DNA from: Hymenobacter crusticola
GTDB lineage: Bacteria > Bacteroidota > Bacteroidia > Cytophagales > Hymenobacteraceae
Length of the DNA: 64,000 nt
Direction of reading: 5' to 3'
NCBI RefSeq assembly: GCF_002154225.1
Contig: NZ_MTSE01000003.1
Coordinates: 124,001-188,000, forward strand
The notes below the pieces were generated by a model. The model saw only the letters and a program-made list of their open reading frames with translations. It did no database searches and was not told the DNA's origin. The position numbers were made by a program, and so were the translations under genes. Position 1 is the first letter of the stretch. Each line of letters opens with the position of its first letter. This document shows, in pieces, positions 26,596 to 35,951 of the stretch.

Positions 26596-27399
26596 ATGCC
26601 TAAGCTCATGATACAACCGCGGCCACAAATCCTGTATTCCTGCTACTTCGCTGCGAGTCGGGAAGGGGAGCAGTTTGTGTCCGAGCACATCCTTAGCTAC
26701 CAGCTCGCCGGCGCAATCGTGACCAACGACGGCGACAACGCGCAGACTTTCGGCGAAGGGTCGTTGCGGCTCCACAAGCGCAACCGGCTGGTGAAGTTCA
26801 GCAAGCAGTTGCCAGCGCAGGGCCAGTTTAAGTCAGTATCCGTCACGCTCGACCAAGAAGCGCTGCGCCGGTTCAGCCTCGAGTATGGCTATCACGCCGA
26901 GAAGCATCCCGCCGGCGCGGCCATTGTAGAGCTGCCGCTTACCCCATTCTATAAGAGTTACTTCGACTCGTTGCAGCCCTATGAGCAGCTAGCAGAACCC
27001 GGCAACGAAGCCTTGCTGGCGCTCAAGGTGCACGAGGCGATTATGCTGCTGCTCAAGTCAAACCCGGAGCTGAAGGACGTGCTATTTGATTTTGCCGAGC
27101 CCGGTAAGCTCGACCTGGAAGCTTTCATGAACCGAAACTTCCACTTCAACGTGCAGCTGCGGCGGTTTGCCTATCTCACGGGACGGAGCCTAGCTACCTT
27201 CAAGCGGGATTTTGAAAAGATCTTTCACTTACCGCCTAGCCGCTGGCTCCAGCAGCGCCGGTTGCAAGAGGCGCATTACCTGATTAAAGAAAAAGGCAAA
27301 GCACCCTCCGAGGCATACTTGGAAGTCGGATTTGAAGATTTGTCGCACTTCTCCTTCGCCTTCAAGAAGATGTACGGAGTGGCGCCTTCCCGGATTTGA
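26596..27399 (+). CDS. AraC family transcriptional regulator
   Basis: A 267-residue regulator. The N-terminal half is a cupin-like sensor region (YSCYFAASREGEQFVSEH...). The C-terminal about 95 residues form the double helix-turn-helix of AraC proteins: FAYLTGRSLATFKRDFEKIF and the second helix pair in GFEDLSHFSFAFKKMYGVAP. The protein ends right at the usual GVAPSxF motif. It lies just behind an SDR gene, its likely target. The gene ends 20 bp from a convergent NADAR gene. Confidence 0.9.
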   Translation: MPKLMIQPRPQILYSCYFAASREGEQFVSEHILSYQLAGAIVTNDGDNAQTFGEGSLRLHKRNRLVKFSKQLPAQGQFKSVSVTLDQEALRRFSLEYGYHAEKHPAGAAIVELPLTPFYKSYFDSLQPYEQLAEPGNEALLALKVHEAIMLLLKSNPELKDVLFDFAEPGKLDLEAFMNRNFHFNVQLRRFAYLTGRSLATFKRDFEKIFHLPPSRWLQQRRLQEAHYLIKEKGKAPSEAYLEVGFEDLSHFSFAFKKMYGVAPSRI

Positions 27400-27419
27400 A
27401 CGCAAACCCTAGTAGTAGG

Positions 27420-27983
27420 TTAGCTTCCGCTTTCTGTCAGTCTGTCTCTGGCTTCCATCAGCGCGAAGCCTAGCAAGTTCAAGCCGTTCCAGCGCATTGG
27501 GTTTTCGACTTTTTCATCGTCAGCGGCGAGGCCGATACCCCATATTTTATCAACGGGGCTAGCCTCTACCAATACTTGATTCTTCGTATTCAAAAGAAAT
27601 TCTTGTAGATCACTGGCTTGGCCGAACTTGTGCAAGCAGCCGGCTACTACAATCTCAAACCGCTTTTCCAGCCAAAGAGCCTCGTCAAAGTTCTGTACTT
27701 GTCGACCTAGGGCCTTTGCCTCCCCCGGCGATTTGGCTTCTATTACCTTCTTGAAAACGGCTATATCGTGAAAGAGAAGCGCTTTTTGTGCCATCATCCA
27801 GTGCTCCGCAGTTTTGTAGTGTACCATATCAACCACAAAAGGGGATTTCCACCATTGGCTAAAGCAGGAGGAAGTGAGCACGCCGCTTTTGCTTGGCTGG
27901 TGCCCCCAGAAGAAAAGGTACTCTGGACGTATGCCCTTTGCGTAATCAGCGATGAGCCGGTCTAGGGTATAGGGTGAGGTCAT
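27420..27983 (-). CDS. NADAR family protein (YbiA-like)
   Basis: A 187-residue protein starting at the ATG at 27983 (MTSPYTLDRLIADYAKG). NADAR signatures are FFWGHQP near the start, SPFVVDMVHYKTAEHWMMAQ and the C-terminal IWGIGLAADDEKVENP. NADAR enzymes hydrolyse N-glycosidic bonds: YbiA-type members act on reactive riboflavin intermediates and others reverse ADP-ribosylation of nucleic acids. Length and completeness suggest an active enzyme. A longer in-frame start at 28037 was judged less likely. Confidence 0.88.
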   Translation of the reverse strand: MTSPYTLDRLIADYAKGIRPEYLFFWGHQPSKSGVLTSSCFSQWWKSPFVVDMVHYKTAEHWMMAQKALLFHDIAVFKKVIEAKSPGEAKALGRQVQNFDEALWLEKRFEIVVAGCLHKFGQASDLQEFLLNTKNQVLVEASPVDKIWGIGLAADDEKVENPMRWNGLNLLGFALMEARDRLTESGS

Positions 27984-28101
27984 CAGCGTATTTTTAGATA
28001 AGTCGATAGAAGAGCCTAGCAATAGAAAGCTGCTCAAAGCTAGGTGCTAGTTACCTCACCTGAAAGCACGCCAACTACGAGTGCTGATAGCCGCACCGCT
28101 T

Positions 28102-28548
28102 TTACACGTCTAGCAGTCGTCGGTGGTAGTTTATCTGACCTAGGTGGTAGGAAAGGTGAGCGACTAGATGGATTAGGAAGTATTCCGTCGACGTTTTTTG
28201 GTTGAGCACCAGAAGGGGGTATTCTGCCTTCAAGTCGTCTTCCGTTAGGTTGGCAAGCGCGTCGTTCACCACGACGATGGTCTCTTCAACACCGCGGACC
28301 AGTTCCGCTCTCGGTACATCCTTGGCAGAGAATTCCAGCTCTCTGTTTCTGACGTAGGAATGCCGCCCTAGCTCCGCCCCAATATACGTCTTGAGGTTCC
28401 CGACCAGGTGCAGGCAAAGATTGCCTGCTGAGTTAGCTATATCCTTTTCGAAATGCCAAATTACCGGCTCCGTTTTATAGAGACTGATTTCCTGCTTCAG
28501 TTTGTTCAGGTCGCGGGTGAATAAGGTGCTAAGCGTTTCGATGAGCAT
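28102..28548 (-). CDS. DinB superfamily (DUF1572-like) protein
   Basis: A 148-residue four-helix-bundle protein. GNLCLHLVGNLKTYIGAELG and the late HLVAHLSYHLGQINYHRR carry the spaced histidines that bind a metal in the DinB/YfiT fold. Family members are thiol-S-transferase-like or stress proteins, mostly uncharacterised. Codon use is normal for the window. It follows the OmpA gene at a distance of 87 bp on the same strand and could share its transcript. Confidence 0.8.
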   Translation of the reverse strand: MLIETLSTLFTRDLNKLKQEISLYKTEPVIWHFEKDIANSAGNLCLHLVGNLKTYIGAELGRHSYVRNRELEFSAKDVPRAELVRGVEETIVVVNDALANLTEDDLKAEYPLLVLNQKTSTEYFLIHLVAHLSYHLGQINYHRRLLDV

Positions 28549-28635
28549 AGGGTAGGAGTAAGAGTGATAAGAACTAGCGTATAGGTAAGGCTAGCGGGGG
28601 CCGAGCTAGCGCTAACCAGTTTGCGGCAAGCCGTC

Positions 28636-29742
28636 CTACCGCACTTCCGACACTTCCACCCGACGGTTCCGAACATCCGGCGACGGATAGAGCGGGCGTG
28701 AGTCGCCGTAGCCGATGGTACTGATGCGCTCGGCGGCAATACCAGCTTGCACCAGATAAGCTTTCACCGCTTCGGCGCGCTGCTCCGATAGCGCTTGGTT
28801 TTTCTTGGATTCCCCGATCCGGTCGGTGTGGCCGGCCACTTGCAGCCGCAGAGTGGGGCGGGTACGGAGTTCGGCCGCTAGCTGCGTCAGGGCCGGCATA
28901 GCATCAGTTAGCAACTCTGGGGTGCCTTGCTTGAACAGCACCGTCGGCAAGACCACGGACTTATCCGACAGAATCGGTGCGGGCGCCGAACGAGTTGTAT
29001 CGGTGGCAGGAGGAGTAAGGGTGGCGCGGGCCGTATCGACCGGAGTTGGGGCCACTGCGGGGGCGGGTGTAGGCTTGGGTTCTGCTTTCGCTACGGTGCC
29101 GCTAACCTTCACTGTGACAGGCACCACCGCTCCTTCGCGGGTGGGGTAGTATCCCTGAGTCAGGTAAAAGGTAGTGGTTTTACTGAGTTTGGTGCGGTAC
29201 TCGTTGCCGCTGGTCACTGGCTGCTTCAGCTCCGCGTCGGCGTACCAGCGCACATCGCGGCCCGAAACCCGGATCGTGGTGGCGGCGCCTGCCGGCACGG
29301 TAGCCGCCGATTTCAACTTGACGCGGTAGAGCGTATACGTACCTTTGTCACAGCGGCCAACGGGGTCGTACTCCGCGCGGCCCGTTAGCTTTTCTAGGGT
29401 GGAGTCGTAGGTGAAGATGATAATGCCTTCGCACCAGTAGCTGAAGGGATTAGCTCCGGTTTCGTCCAGTTTGCGTCCGTGTTCGAGGCGCATTCCGCGG
29501 GCCGTACGGGTGGCCTGTATTTGGAACGTGACCGTAACGCCCGGCCGCCCCGTGGCCTCCTGGTACAGCACCCCGAATAAGCCGGTGCCCTTGCCGCTCT
29601 GCACCCGCATCACCGACGGCCAGGAGGCGCCCGGCTGGTCAGTATCCGTTTCCACGCCCTGCCAAATGCCCGCCAGCGATTGGGCTCTCACGGAGCCCAC
29701 CAATAATAGAAACACCAAGCTAAGCCAGTGGCTAGGTTTCAT
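28636..29742 (-). CDS. OmpA family outer-membrane protein
   Basis: A 368-residue exported protein. A signal peptide (LSLVFLLLVGSVRAQ) is followed by a beta-rich domain beginning LAGIWQGVETDTDQPG (about residues 20-160), a middle domain, a Pro/Ala/Thr-rich linker and a C-terminal OmpA domain. The peptidoglycan-binding motif is LRLQVAGHTDRIGESKKNQALSEQRAEAV (split here into GHTDRIG and NQALSEQRA), ending NRRVEVSEVR. It probably tethers the outer membrane to the cell wall. The ATG at 29742 puts the signal first. Confidence 0.88.
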   Translation of the reverse strand: MKPSHWLSLVFLLLVGSVRAQSLAGIWQGVETDTDQPGASWPSVMRVQSGKGTGLFGVLYQEATGRPGVTVTFQIQATRTARGMRLEHGRKLDETGANPFSYWCEGIIIFTYDSTLEKLTGRAEYDPVGRCDKGTYTLYRVKLKSAATVPAGAATTIRVSGRDVRWYADAELKQPVTSGNEYRTKLSKTTTFYLTQGYYPTREGAVVPVTVKVSGTVAKAEPKPTPAPAVAPTPVDTARATLTPPATDTTRSAPAPILSDKSVVLPTVLFKQGTPELLTDAMPALTQLAAELRTRPTLRLQVAGHTDRIGESKKNQALSEQRAEAVKAYLVQAGIAAERISTIGYGDSRPLYPSPDVRNRRVEVSEVR

Positions 29743-30016
29743 CTTACTCAAAAACAGCTTCAGCGGTTGAACATGCAAATCATTTGGCAAAACTAATTTT
29801 ATCGAGAAAAATTGTCTTGCCGGGCCTGCTTAACTAGGGCTCAAGGCTACTAGCTCTGTTTCCATACTACCTGCCGTGAGCGGGATAACAGCGTTAGAGC
29901 CTCAGGCTGAGCGGAAGTGAAGCGTCTCTACTGTATTGATAATTAAATAGATTTAACAATAGATAAACTTCTCTTCCGCCTAATCTAGCGGTCTTTTAGC
30001 TTGTTGGCGGCCCGCC

Positions 30017-30892
30017 CTAACCTAGGTAGGTCATGTCTTCGGCGCTCAGGCAAATATCGGCCGCGGCTAGGTTTTCGCGCAAGTGCGCCAGCGACGACGT
30101 GCCGGGAATAGGCAGCAGCCAGGGCGAGTGGTGCAAGAGCCAAGCTAGGTTGATTTGCGCGGGTGTAGCGTTGTGGCGGCGGGCTATCTCGGTGATATTA
30201 TCTAGCTGTTTAGGTAAGGCGTGCAGCAGCGAAAAGAAAGGAATGAGCGCAATGCCGTGTTGCTCACAGAGGTCCAGTACTTCCTCTCCGCCGGGGTTGT
30301 GGCCGTGGGCGTGCGTAAGGGTGGTGCGCTGCGCGTAGCTGTACATATTTTCTACCGTAGCAATGGGACCGAGCTTCAAGCCAACCTCTAACTCCGCGCG
30401 GGTCACGTTGCTCAGGCCTACGTGCAGAATCTTGCCTTCGCGCTGCATTTCGAACATGGCACCTAGCTGCTCCTCCAGCGATACCCCCTCGTAGCCCATG
30501 AGGCGCAGGTGCACCAGTTGAATCTGCTCCTGCCCAAGGGTGCGCAAGTTATTGTCGATGCTGGTGCGCAAGTTTTCAGGTGTGTTGAAAGGAACCCAGC
30601 TTTTGTCGGGGCGGCGGGTGGCGCCTACTTTGGTACAGATAACAAGGTCGGCTGAGTAGGGGTAGAGCGCCTCTCGAATGAGGCGGTTAGTCACGTCTTC
30701 GCCGTAATAGTCGGCAGTGTCGATGAAGTTTACGCCGCTTTCTATGGCAGTGCGCAGAATCTGTAAGGCTTCGGAGCGGTTGGCGGGTTCGCCCCATACT
30801 TCGGGGCCAGTCAGGCGCATGGTACCGTAGCCGAGGCGGTTGACGGTTAGCGGATGGCTAGAGTTCTGGGCGATGGTGATGGTAGAGGGCAT
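30017..30892 (-). CDS. Aldo/keto reductase
   Basis: A 291-residue AKR-fold enzyme. The NADPH-dependent tetrad is recognisable: Asp and Tyr in FIDTADYYGEDV, Lys in VICTKVGATRRPD and His in QLVHLRLMGYEG. Family markers GTMRLTGPEVWGEP at the N-terminus and WLLPIPGTSSLAHLRENL near the C-terminus are present. It reduces an unknown aldehyde or ketone. The gene stands alone, and a hairpin at 31051-31087 separates it from the large surface protein gene upstream on the same strand. Confidence 0.92.
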   Translation of the reverse strand: MPSTITIAQNSSHPLTVNRLGYGTMRLTGPEVWGEPANRSEALQILRTAIESGVNFIDTADYYGEDVTNRLIREALYPYSADLVICTKVGATRRPDKSWVPFNTPENLRTSIDNNLRTLGQEQIQLVHLRLMGYEGVSLEEQLGAMFEMQREGKILHVGLSNVTRAELEVGLKLGPIATVENMYSYAQRTTLTHAHGHNPGGEEVLDLCEQHGIALIPFFSLLHALPKQLDNITEIARRHNATPAQINLAWLLHHSPWLLPIPGTSSLAHLRENLAAADICLSAEDMTYLG

Positions 30893-31050
30893 GAGCAGGT
30901 GTATGGTAGCTAGGTATGTCGCAAAACTATATGCTCTACCACTTTAGGGTTGGCTTTGTTCAGTGATGAAATAAGACGCTGCGGGCATCTGTCTGCGCGC
31001 ATTGAGCCGGAGGGCACCGTCTGAAAGCATCGGTGACTATCTACTAAACG

Positions 31051-31087
31051 CAACCAGCCCGTGCCACACTGCGGCACGGGCTGGTTG
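31051..31087. terminator. 15-bp hairpin downstream of the giant surface protein
   Basis: CAACCAGCCCGTGCC and GGCACGGGCTGGTTG pair perfectly (31051-31065 with 31073-31087), 7-base loop, about 70 bp beyond the surface protein stop. No T run on the minus side, so termination is probable rather than certain. Confidence 0.55.
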
Positions 31088-31158
31088 GTGAGCGACACGG
31101 GGCTACTTCAAGCCACTAGCCGCTAGGGGGACTTAGGTGCCCAAATGTTGGGTCAGCG

Positions 31159-34100
31159 TTACTGCTTCACCAGCTTTTGCACCAGTTTTACGGAGGCATT
31201 GCGCACCTCTACTAGGTAAGCGCCTGCGGGCAGAATCTGGGTGTTCAGCGTATGCAACTGGCCGCCCTCTAACTGGTAGTGCTGCAAGCTGCGGCCTACT
31301 AAGTCGGTCAAGGTTACCTGATATGTGCTAGTAGGCAGCAAGGTCAGATCCAGCGTCGTGGTGCTCTCGGTTGGGTTCGGGAACAACGCTAGGTCTGCGC
31401 GGCTTGGCTGAGCACCATGGAAACGCACGGCCTGCACGGGGCTCCAGGCGGAGGTACCATCCAGGTCTATTTGCCGCAAGCGATAGTACACCACGTTCCC
31501 TAGGCGTGCTGCTCCTAGGTCAGTATATTGATACGAGGTAGAGGTGCTAACTGTGCCTTGACCGGCGCGAGTACCAATTACTTGAAAGATAATGCCATCT
31601 GCAGAGCGTTCTACCTCGAAGCGGGCGTTGTCCTTTTCTTGCGCCGTTGTCCAGCTCAGCACGGCATCAGCCTCCTTCGCGGCGGCGCTGAAGCGCACCA
31701 ACGATACGGGTAGTGGACGCACAATGGTTACGTCTTCTGCCGTGCTGCTGGCGCTAAGGTAGTTGCGGCCAGGAGCCGTGCTGCCGTCGCCCATGGCACT
31801 GCCCGGAGTGGTCGTGGCGTTAGCCGTTGTACGAGTCGGGTCGATATACGAAACGGTAGCACCCGCTTGGTAAGCGGTGCCAGTAACGGCCGCCGAAGCA
31901 ATAGCCGCCCGGAAAGAGATGCGTAAGGAAGCGCCCGCTGGTAGATTCAGGCCCGAGAACTGAGGCGCATTAGCCGTTGAGGTATTAATGCCGTACGAGC
32001 TAGGGCTAACAGTAGAGCTGGTGCCGTCAGCGTTCACCAGCGTCACGACCGTTGTGGAGTTGACATTGTCGTAGAAGAACAAGCCCGCAGGCATGGCTAC
32101 CGTCGTAGACAAGCCTTGCACCGCACCACCCGTGTTCGAAATGTTCAACGTGTACATAGCTGGGTTAACACCATTGCTAGAGCGCGTCACGTTTGGTGTA
32201 GAAGTGCTCAGGGCTGCCGTCAGAGCCGGTGCGCAGGCACCCGCGCCGCCAACGATGTTAGTGTTAGCTTGGGTAGTATTGTTTGCTGTTGCACCGATGC
32301 TGCCCGCCGCGGCACCAAAGCTGACGTTGGTTGTACTAGAGCTAGTGCCTGTGCCTGAACGGGTGATACCGCCCGCGCCAGCCGTCACAATACTGCTATT
32401 AAGTGCTGCACTGGAGAAAATGAATCCGCCGCCGCCGCCGCCGCCGGGTCCAAAACCACGAGTCTCGGTGTTTGAGGGGGCAAAATATCCTGAGTTACTG
32501 CCTATGCCTCCTACCGCGCTAGCAATCACCAATGATGATAGAGTTGCTGCCGAGCCATTCGGTAAGGTCGCAATAACAGCGACTGTGCCGCCACCCCCAC
32601 CGCCGCCGCCGCCGAAGCGGTCAAGCATTTCACCAGAAGGCGCACTGTTTGCCAATGGTGCGTCGTCGCCGTTAGCAGTCAAGGTCAGCGTAGCCGTCGT
32701 GTTGCCGCTCTGACGGACGATATTACCGGAGCGCAGCAGGATAATGCCACCGCCTGGAGCTCCGCTGGCGTTGGGGGCTACTGCCGTTCCGTCGTTGGTG
32801 GAGCCAGCACCGCCGCCGCCGCCCATGAAGAACTGGGTTGTTGTGCCCCCAGACGCTTTGGCGCCTTGTGCCCGAACCTGATTAGTCACAGGGGCAGTCG
32901 TATTGTTGTAGCCATAGCCGCCTGTGCCACCTGCTCCTGCGTTGCCGCCGCCGCCGCCGCCGGCATTGCCGTTGTTAGCGGTTGGAAGGTAATCTGTGCC
33001 GCCGCCGCCGCCGTTGGCAGGAGCTCCTAGGGCAGTGCTGCCGCTGGGGTAAGATCTGGAAGTAGCCGCAACAGCCGAACCGTCGTACACGAAATCAGGC
33101 GTACCCGCTAGGCCTTCGCCCTTTAAGCCGTGGGCTATGCTAGGCGTGGAGCGTACATCCGTATTAGTGCGACCTGTGCCACCTGTGTAACTCTGGCCTC
33201 CTCCTCCGCGGTAGCCTTTGCCGTTCATATCGAGGATGGCGTTGTTGGAAAGTGTAACTACGCCAGCTACGTCTACTGCCAATATACCACCCGTCGTGCC
33301 ATTCCAGGCGGCACCAGTTGTAGTGCCCGAAAGCGTGAGGCTAGAGTATTGCGGTATGCGTACTACTTGGAAGTATTGACTAGCGCTAGCGTTGTTAGTG
33401 TACGTATTGCTCAGCGCCCGGGTAAGCGTAATGGTATTGCCTGATACACTAGCTACCTGGGCATATTCATATTGCCCAGCTTTTACGTCAGTCGTGCTGC
33501 CATATGTGCCCGCATTAGTCGTCACGTCCATCGTGGCCCCTTGCATCTGCATAACCAGTATCAAGTCGCCGGCACTAAATGCGGTAGCGCTAGTGCCCGT
33601 TCCAGTGCGGATGGCACCAAACGTAATGGTGCTTGCCGAGCCCGAGGAGCCTGCGCTGCTGCCAGGATAGTACGTGTTAGGGCCAGCGGTGCCGCCAGAC
33701 AGAGTGCCCACCCCGTCTTTACCCGGTGTCCCGCAGATGGTAGACACAGAGCTTAAGCCGCTCACCATCAGTGTGAGTTGCGCGGAGTTGTTGCTGGCTA
33801 CCGGGTCAGCAGAGGAGGCCGTGTAGTTAGTGACTAACGGGTAAGAGCCAATAGTAGGCGCCGTGAACGTAACCGTATTGTTATCCCCAGAAGCGCCACT
33901 AGCTAGCGAAGCAATAGTTGGCAGTGATACTACGCCGGTAGTGCTGTTGTAGGCCGAACCCGCCGCTGCGCCGTTGATGGTAACATTATTTGGGTCCAGG
34001 CCCTTCGGGATGGTGAACGTAGGAACTACGTTGACCCCCATTTCCGTGCCGAGGTTGGTGGTGCCTACGGTATAAGTAACACGCGTGCCTGGGTTTGTGG

Positions 34101-35352
34101 AGGTTGGACCACTCACGCTAGTGGCAATATCAGAACCAGCTACCACTACCGTGATATTGGCTGGTAATGATTCATCACCCAGAATGTTCTTCACTGTGTA
34201 CGGAATCGTTACGATGCCGGCAAACGTACCCACTGGATTGAACGTGACCACCCCTTGGTCATCCACCGTAAAGGTTCCCTTATCGGCAACGGTATAACTT
34301 TTCTGCTGACCAGCCGTGTTCGGGTCTAAATCAACGGAAGCAACATCCAGGCTGCTACCAGGGGCCGCATCGTTGGTGAGGACGTTGAAGAAACCTGCTT
34401 GGTTATAAACGGTGCCAAACCGGTCTTCGTTGGCGTAAGGAACCTGCACAATAGACAGGTTGCGAATCTCGTGATAGTTGTTGAAGCTACCCGTAGAACC
34501 AGCAAAGCCAATGCGCAATGTACTAGGGGGGCTTTGAACTGTATAACTATTTACTGCCGTAGTAACAACGCTGCCGTGCTGGATGCGGACTGTTATACGG
34601 TAGGTGATAACACCGTTGGTATTAACGGGAGTTACGTCGATAAAGGCACGTCGATAGTCGGCATTGCCACTCTGGGCGCGGACAGTACTTACCGCGAGGT
34701 TAAATGGCAGGCTGGTGCTCGTACCGGTTAAGTAAGGGTAATCAGTTGTACTAGAACCATTGCCTGCTCCTCGAATAGCAACAGAATTTGATATTTGACC
34801 AGGCCCCCCATTGCGGCCTTCCGTTGAGTTAGAGAAGTTACCAAACTCGTCAATGCCAATACCGATGTAGCCATTGGATACCCCTGCCGCAGCAGGAGTA
34901 ACTGTTTTTTGCGCGTACCCCAAAGAACCACCGGTCGCTCCTATGCGAAAAGTAGTTGTTGAACCATCAATCAGAAATACGCTAAATCCATCAGCTCCTG
35001 TTGTCGTCGTTGTGCCGTACGAAAAAAACTCGAACGAAATCCGAAAACCTTGCGGAGCTGGAAAGGCATTGTCATCAACGGCAAAACCAGCTTGGTTGTT
35101 GGCGTTGCTGGTCAAGCGGAGGTACCCCGCACCGCCAGCATCAGTCGTGCCATTACCCGTTAGTACGGCGGTGCCGCCAAGCGTGAAGCCAGATGCCGAG
35201 TTATTTTTAAACGACTCAACGCGGGGAAACTGAGCAAAGGCAGGTACCGATAGCAAAGTGTACAAACCTAAAAGCGTTCCAACTCGGCGAAGAATATGAG
35301 GGGAACGACACGTAGTTTTTGCTGGATGTGGTAGGGTAAAAAGCTGTTTCAT
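31159..35352 (-). CDS. Giant T9SS type A surface protein with lectin-like, DUF11-like and glycine-rich regions
   Basis: A 1,397-residue exported protein from the ATG at 35352. Order: signal peptide (GTLLGLYTLLSVPAFAQ); L-type-lectin-like domain (about 45-310; GFRISFEFFSYG, DGFSVFLIDG, GIGIDEFGNFSN); an Ig-like DUF11 segment (about 400-530); a beta-helix-like region; a Gly-rich stretch with several runs of 6-8 Gly (about 770-1010); a second DUF11-like domain; and a fibronectin-like unit (SLVRFSAAAKEADAVLSWTTAQ). It ends with a type A sorting domain (ALFPNPTESTTTLDL). It is probably an adhesin or glycan-binding filament. Binding partners are unknown. Confidence 0.9.
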   Translation of the reverse strand: MKQLFTLPHPAKTTCRSPHILRRVGTLLGLYTLLSVPAFAQFPRVESFKNNSASGFTLGGTAVLTGNGTTDAGGAGYLRLTSNANNQAGFAVDDNAFPAPQGFRISFEFFSYGTTTTTGADGFSVFLIDGSTTTFRIGATGGSLGYAQKTVTPAAAGVSNGYIGIGIDEFGNFSNSTEGRNGGPGQISNSVAIRGAGNGSSTTDYPYLTGTSTSLPFNLAVSTVRAQSGNADYRRAFIDVTPVNTNGVITYRITVRIQHGSVVTTAVNSYTVQSPPSTLRIGFAGSTGSFNNYHEIRNLSIVQVPYANEDRFGTVYNQAGFFNVLTNDAAPGSSLDVASVDLDPNTAGQQKSYTVADKGTFTVDDQGVVTFNPVGTFAGIVTIPYTVKNILGDESLPANITVVVAGSDIATSVSGPTSTNPGTRVTYTVGTTNLGTEMGVNVVPTFTIPKGLDPNNVTINGAAAGSAYNSTTGVVSLPTIASLASGASGDNNTVTFTAPTIGSYPLVTNYTASSADPVASNNSAQLTLMVSGLSSVSTICGTPGKDGVGTLSGGTAGPNTYYPGSSAGSSGSASTITFGAIRTGTGTSATAFSAGDLILVMQMQGATMDVTTNAGTYGSTTDVKAGQYEYAQVASVSGNTITLTRALSNTYTNNASASQYFQVVRIPQYSSLTLSGTTTGAAWNGTTGGILAVDVAGVVTLSNNAILDMNGKGYRGGGGQSYTGGTGRTNTDVRSTPSIAHGLKGEGLAGTPDFVYDGSAVAATSRSYPSGSTALGAPANGGGGGTDYLPTANNGNAGGGGGGNAGAGGTGGYGYNNTTAPVTNQVRAQGAKASGGTTTQFFMGGGGGAGSTNDGTAVAPNASGAPGGGIILLRSGNIVRQSGNTTATLTLTANGDDAPLANSAPSGEMLDRFGGGGGGGGGTVAVIATLPNGSAATLSSLVIASAVGGIGSNSGYFAPSNTETRGFGPGGGGGGGFIFSSAALNSSIVTAGAGGITRSGTGTSSSTTNVSFGAAAGSIGATANNTTQANTNIVGGAGACAPALTAALSTSTPNVTRSSNGVNPAMYTLNISNTGGAVQGLSTTVAMPAGLFFYDNVNSTTVVTLVNADGTSSTVSPSSYGINTSTANAPQFSGLNLPAGASLRISFRAAIASAAVTGTAYQAGATVSYIDPTRTTANATTTPGSAMGDGSTAPGRNYLSASSTAEDVTIVRPLPVSLVRFSAAAKEADAVLSWTTAQEKDNARFEVERSADGIIFQVIGTRAGQGTVSTSTSYQYTDLGAARLGNVVYYRLRQIDLDGTSAWSPVQAVRFHGAQPSRADLALFPNPTESTTTLDLTLLPTSTYQVTLTDLVGRSLQHYQLEGGQLHTLNTQILPAGAYLVEVRNASVKLVQKLVKQ
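32426..33013. repeat. Interrupted (GCC)n trinucleotide tracts
   Basis: Runs of GCC/CCG triplets at about 32426-32447, 32601-32614, 32944-32962 and 33000-33013 encode the poly-Gly stretches of the giant surface protein. These pure triplet tracts could expand or contract. Confidence 0.7.
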
Positions 35353-35951
35353 TAGGTTATAAAGGAATAGTGCAAATGGTAATAAGCTCAGTGCAGTAAT
35401 TGCACTTTCTCCAGAGCCGCAGCTATTCCCTCTACCATTATTTATGCCATTCAACTACTGACTGGCAAATAATAAAACGTTGTTAAGCAAGCAAGAGCGT
35501 ATATGAAACGTCTTGATAATTGAAGTTCTCGCGAGCTATTTAGGTTGTCAGGCTTAGCAAAAACTGTTGAAGAGGGCAGCAGTTTCTGGGTCGCTCAGCC
35601 AACAGAAAAGCCAGTAAGCGGCGCCGGCCACATCCCCTCCAAAACAAAACCGTTGAGTAGATAGACTGTAGCCGGTGCCGCTTACTGGCTAAGTATTTTT
35701 TAGGATTAAACGCTGGCAAAATTTGTTGCCGCTCTCTATTGTTATTTGGAATTAGCAATAATTGAGGTAGCAATGTTTGATAAAGCTGAGTAGATGAGAA
35801 GGTAGCTTGGAAAAAAATTATACTATGCCCTCAAGTATTTTGTGTAAGAAAACTTGATCCTAATGGAAGGCTAGGGTACATAACCCAAGGTAAAGCCGAC
35901 GCACAAGGCTAGTACAAGCTAGGGAGGCGTCGCATACGAAGCGGGGCTAAC
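35353..35951. other. Non-coding spacer with one large hairpin
   Basis: About 600 bases between the PBP2-like gene and the giant surface protein gene, both on the minus strand. It holds AT-rich leader sequence for the surface protein (35353-35530) and one hairpin at 35609-35690. The 77-codon minus frame at 35540-35773 lies across the hairpin and does not look like a gene. Confidence 0.45.
35609..35690. terminator. 20-bp hairpin with a T tract on the plus strand
   Basis: The arms at 35609-35628 and 35671-35690 pair over 20 bp with one G-T wobble around a 42-base loop. AAGTATTTTTT follows on the plus strand, while the minus side has only CTTTTCTG. No plus-strand gene lies upstream, so its role is unclear. 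It could end the PBP2 transcript or an unrecognised plus-strand RNA. Confidence 0.5.

Noticed and set aside
32093..32713. A 206-codon plus-strand frame in the giant surface protein gene
   Set aside because: Translation is proline-rich only because it reads the antisense of the Gly tracts.
35540..35773. A 77-codon minus-strand frame
   Set aside because: It lies across a long hairpin and its translation is basic and low-complexity, without a start signal.
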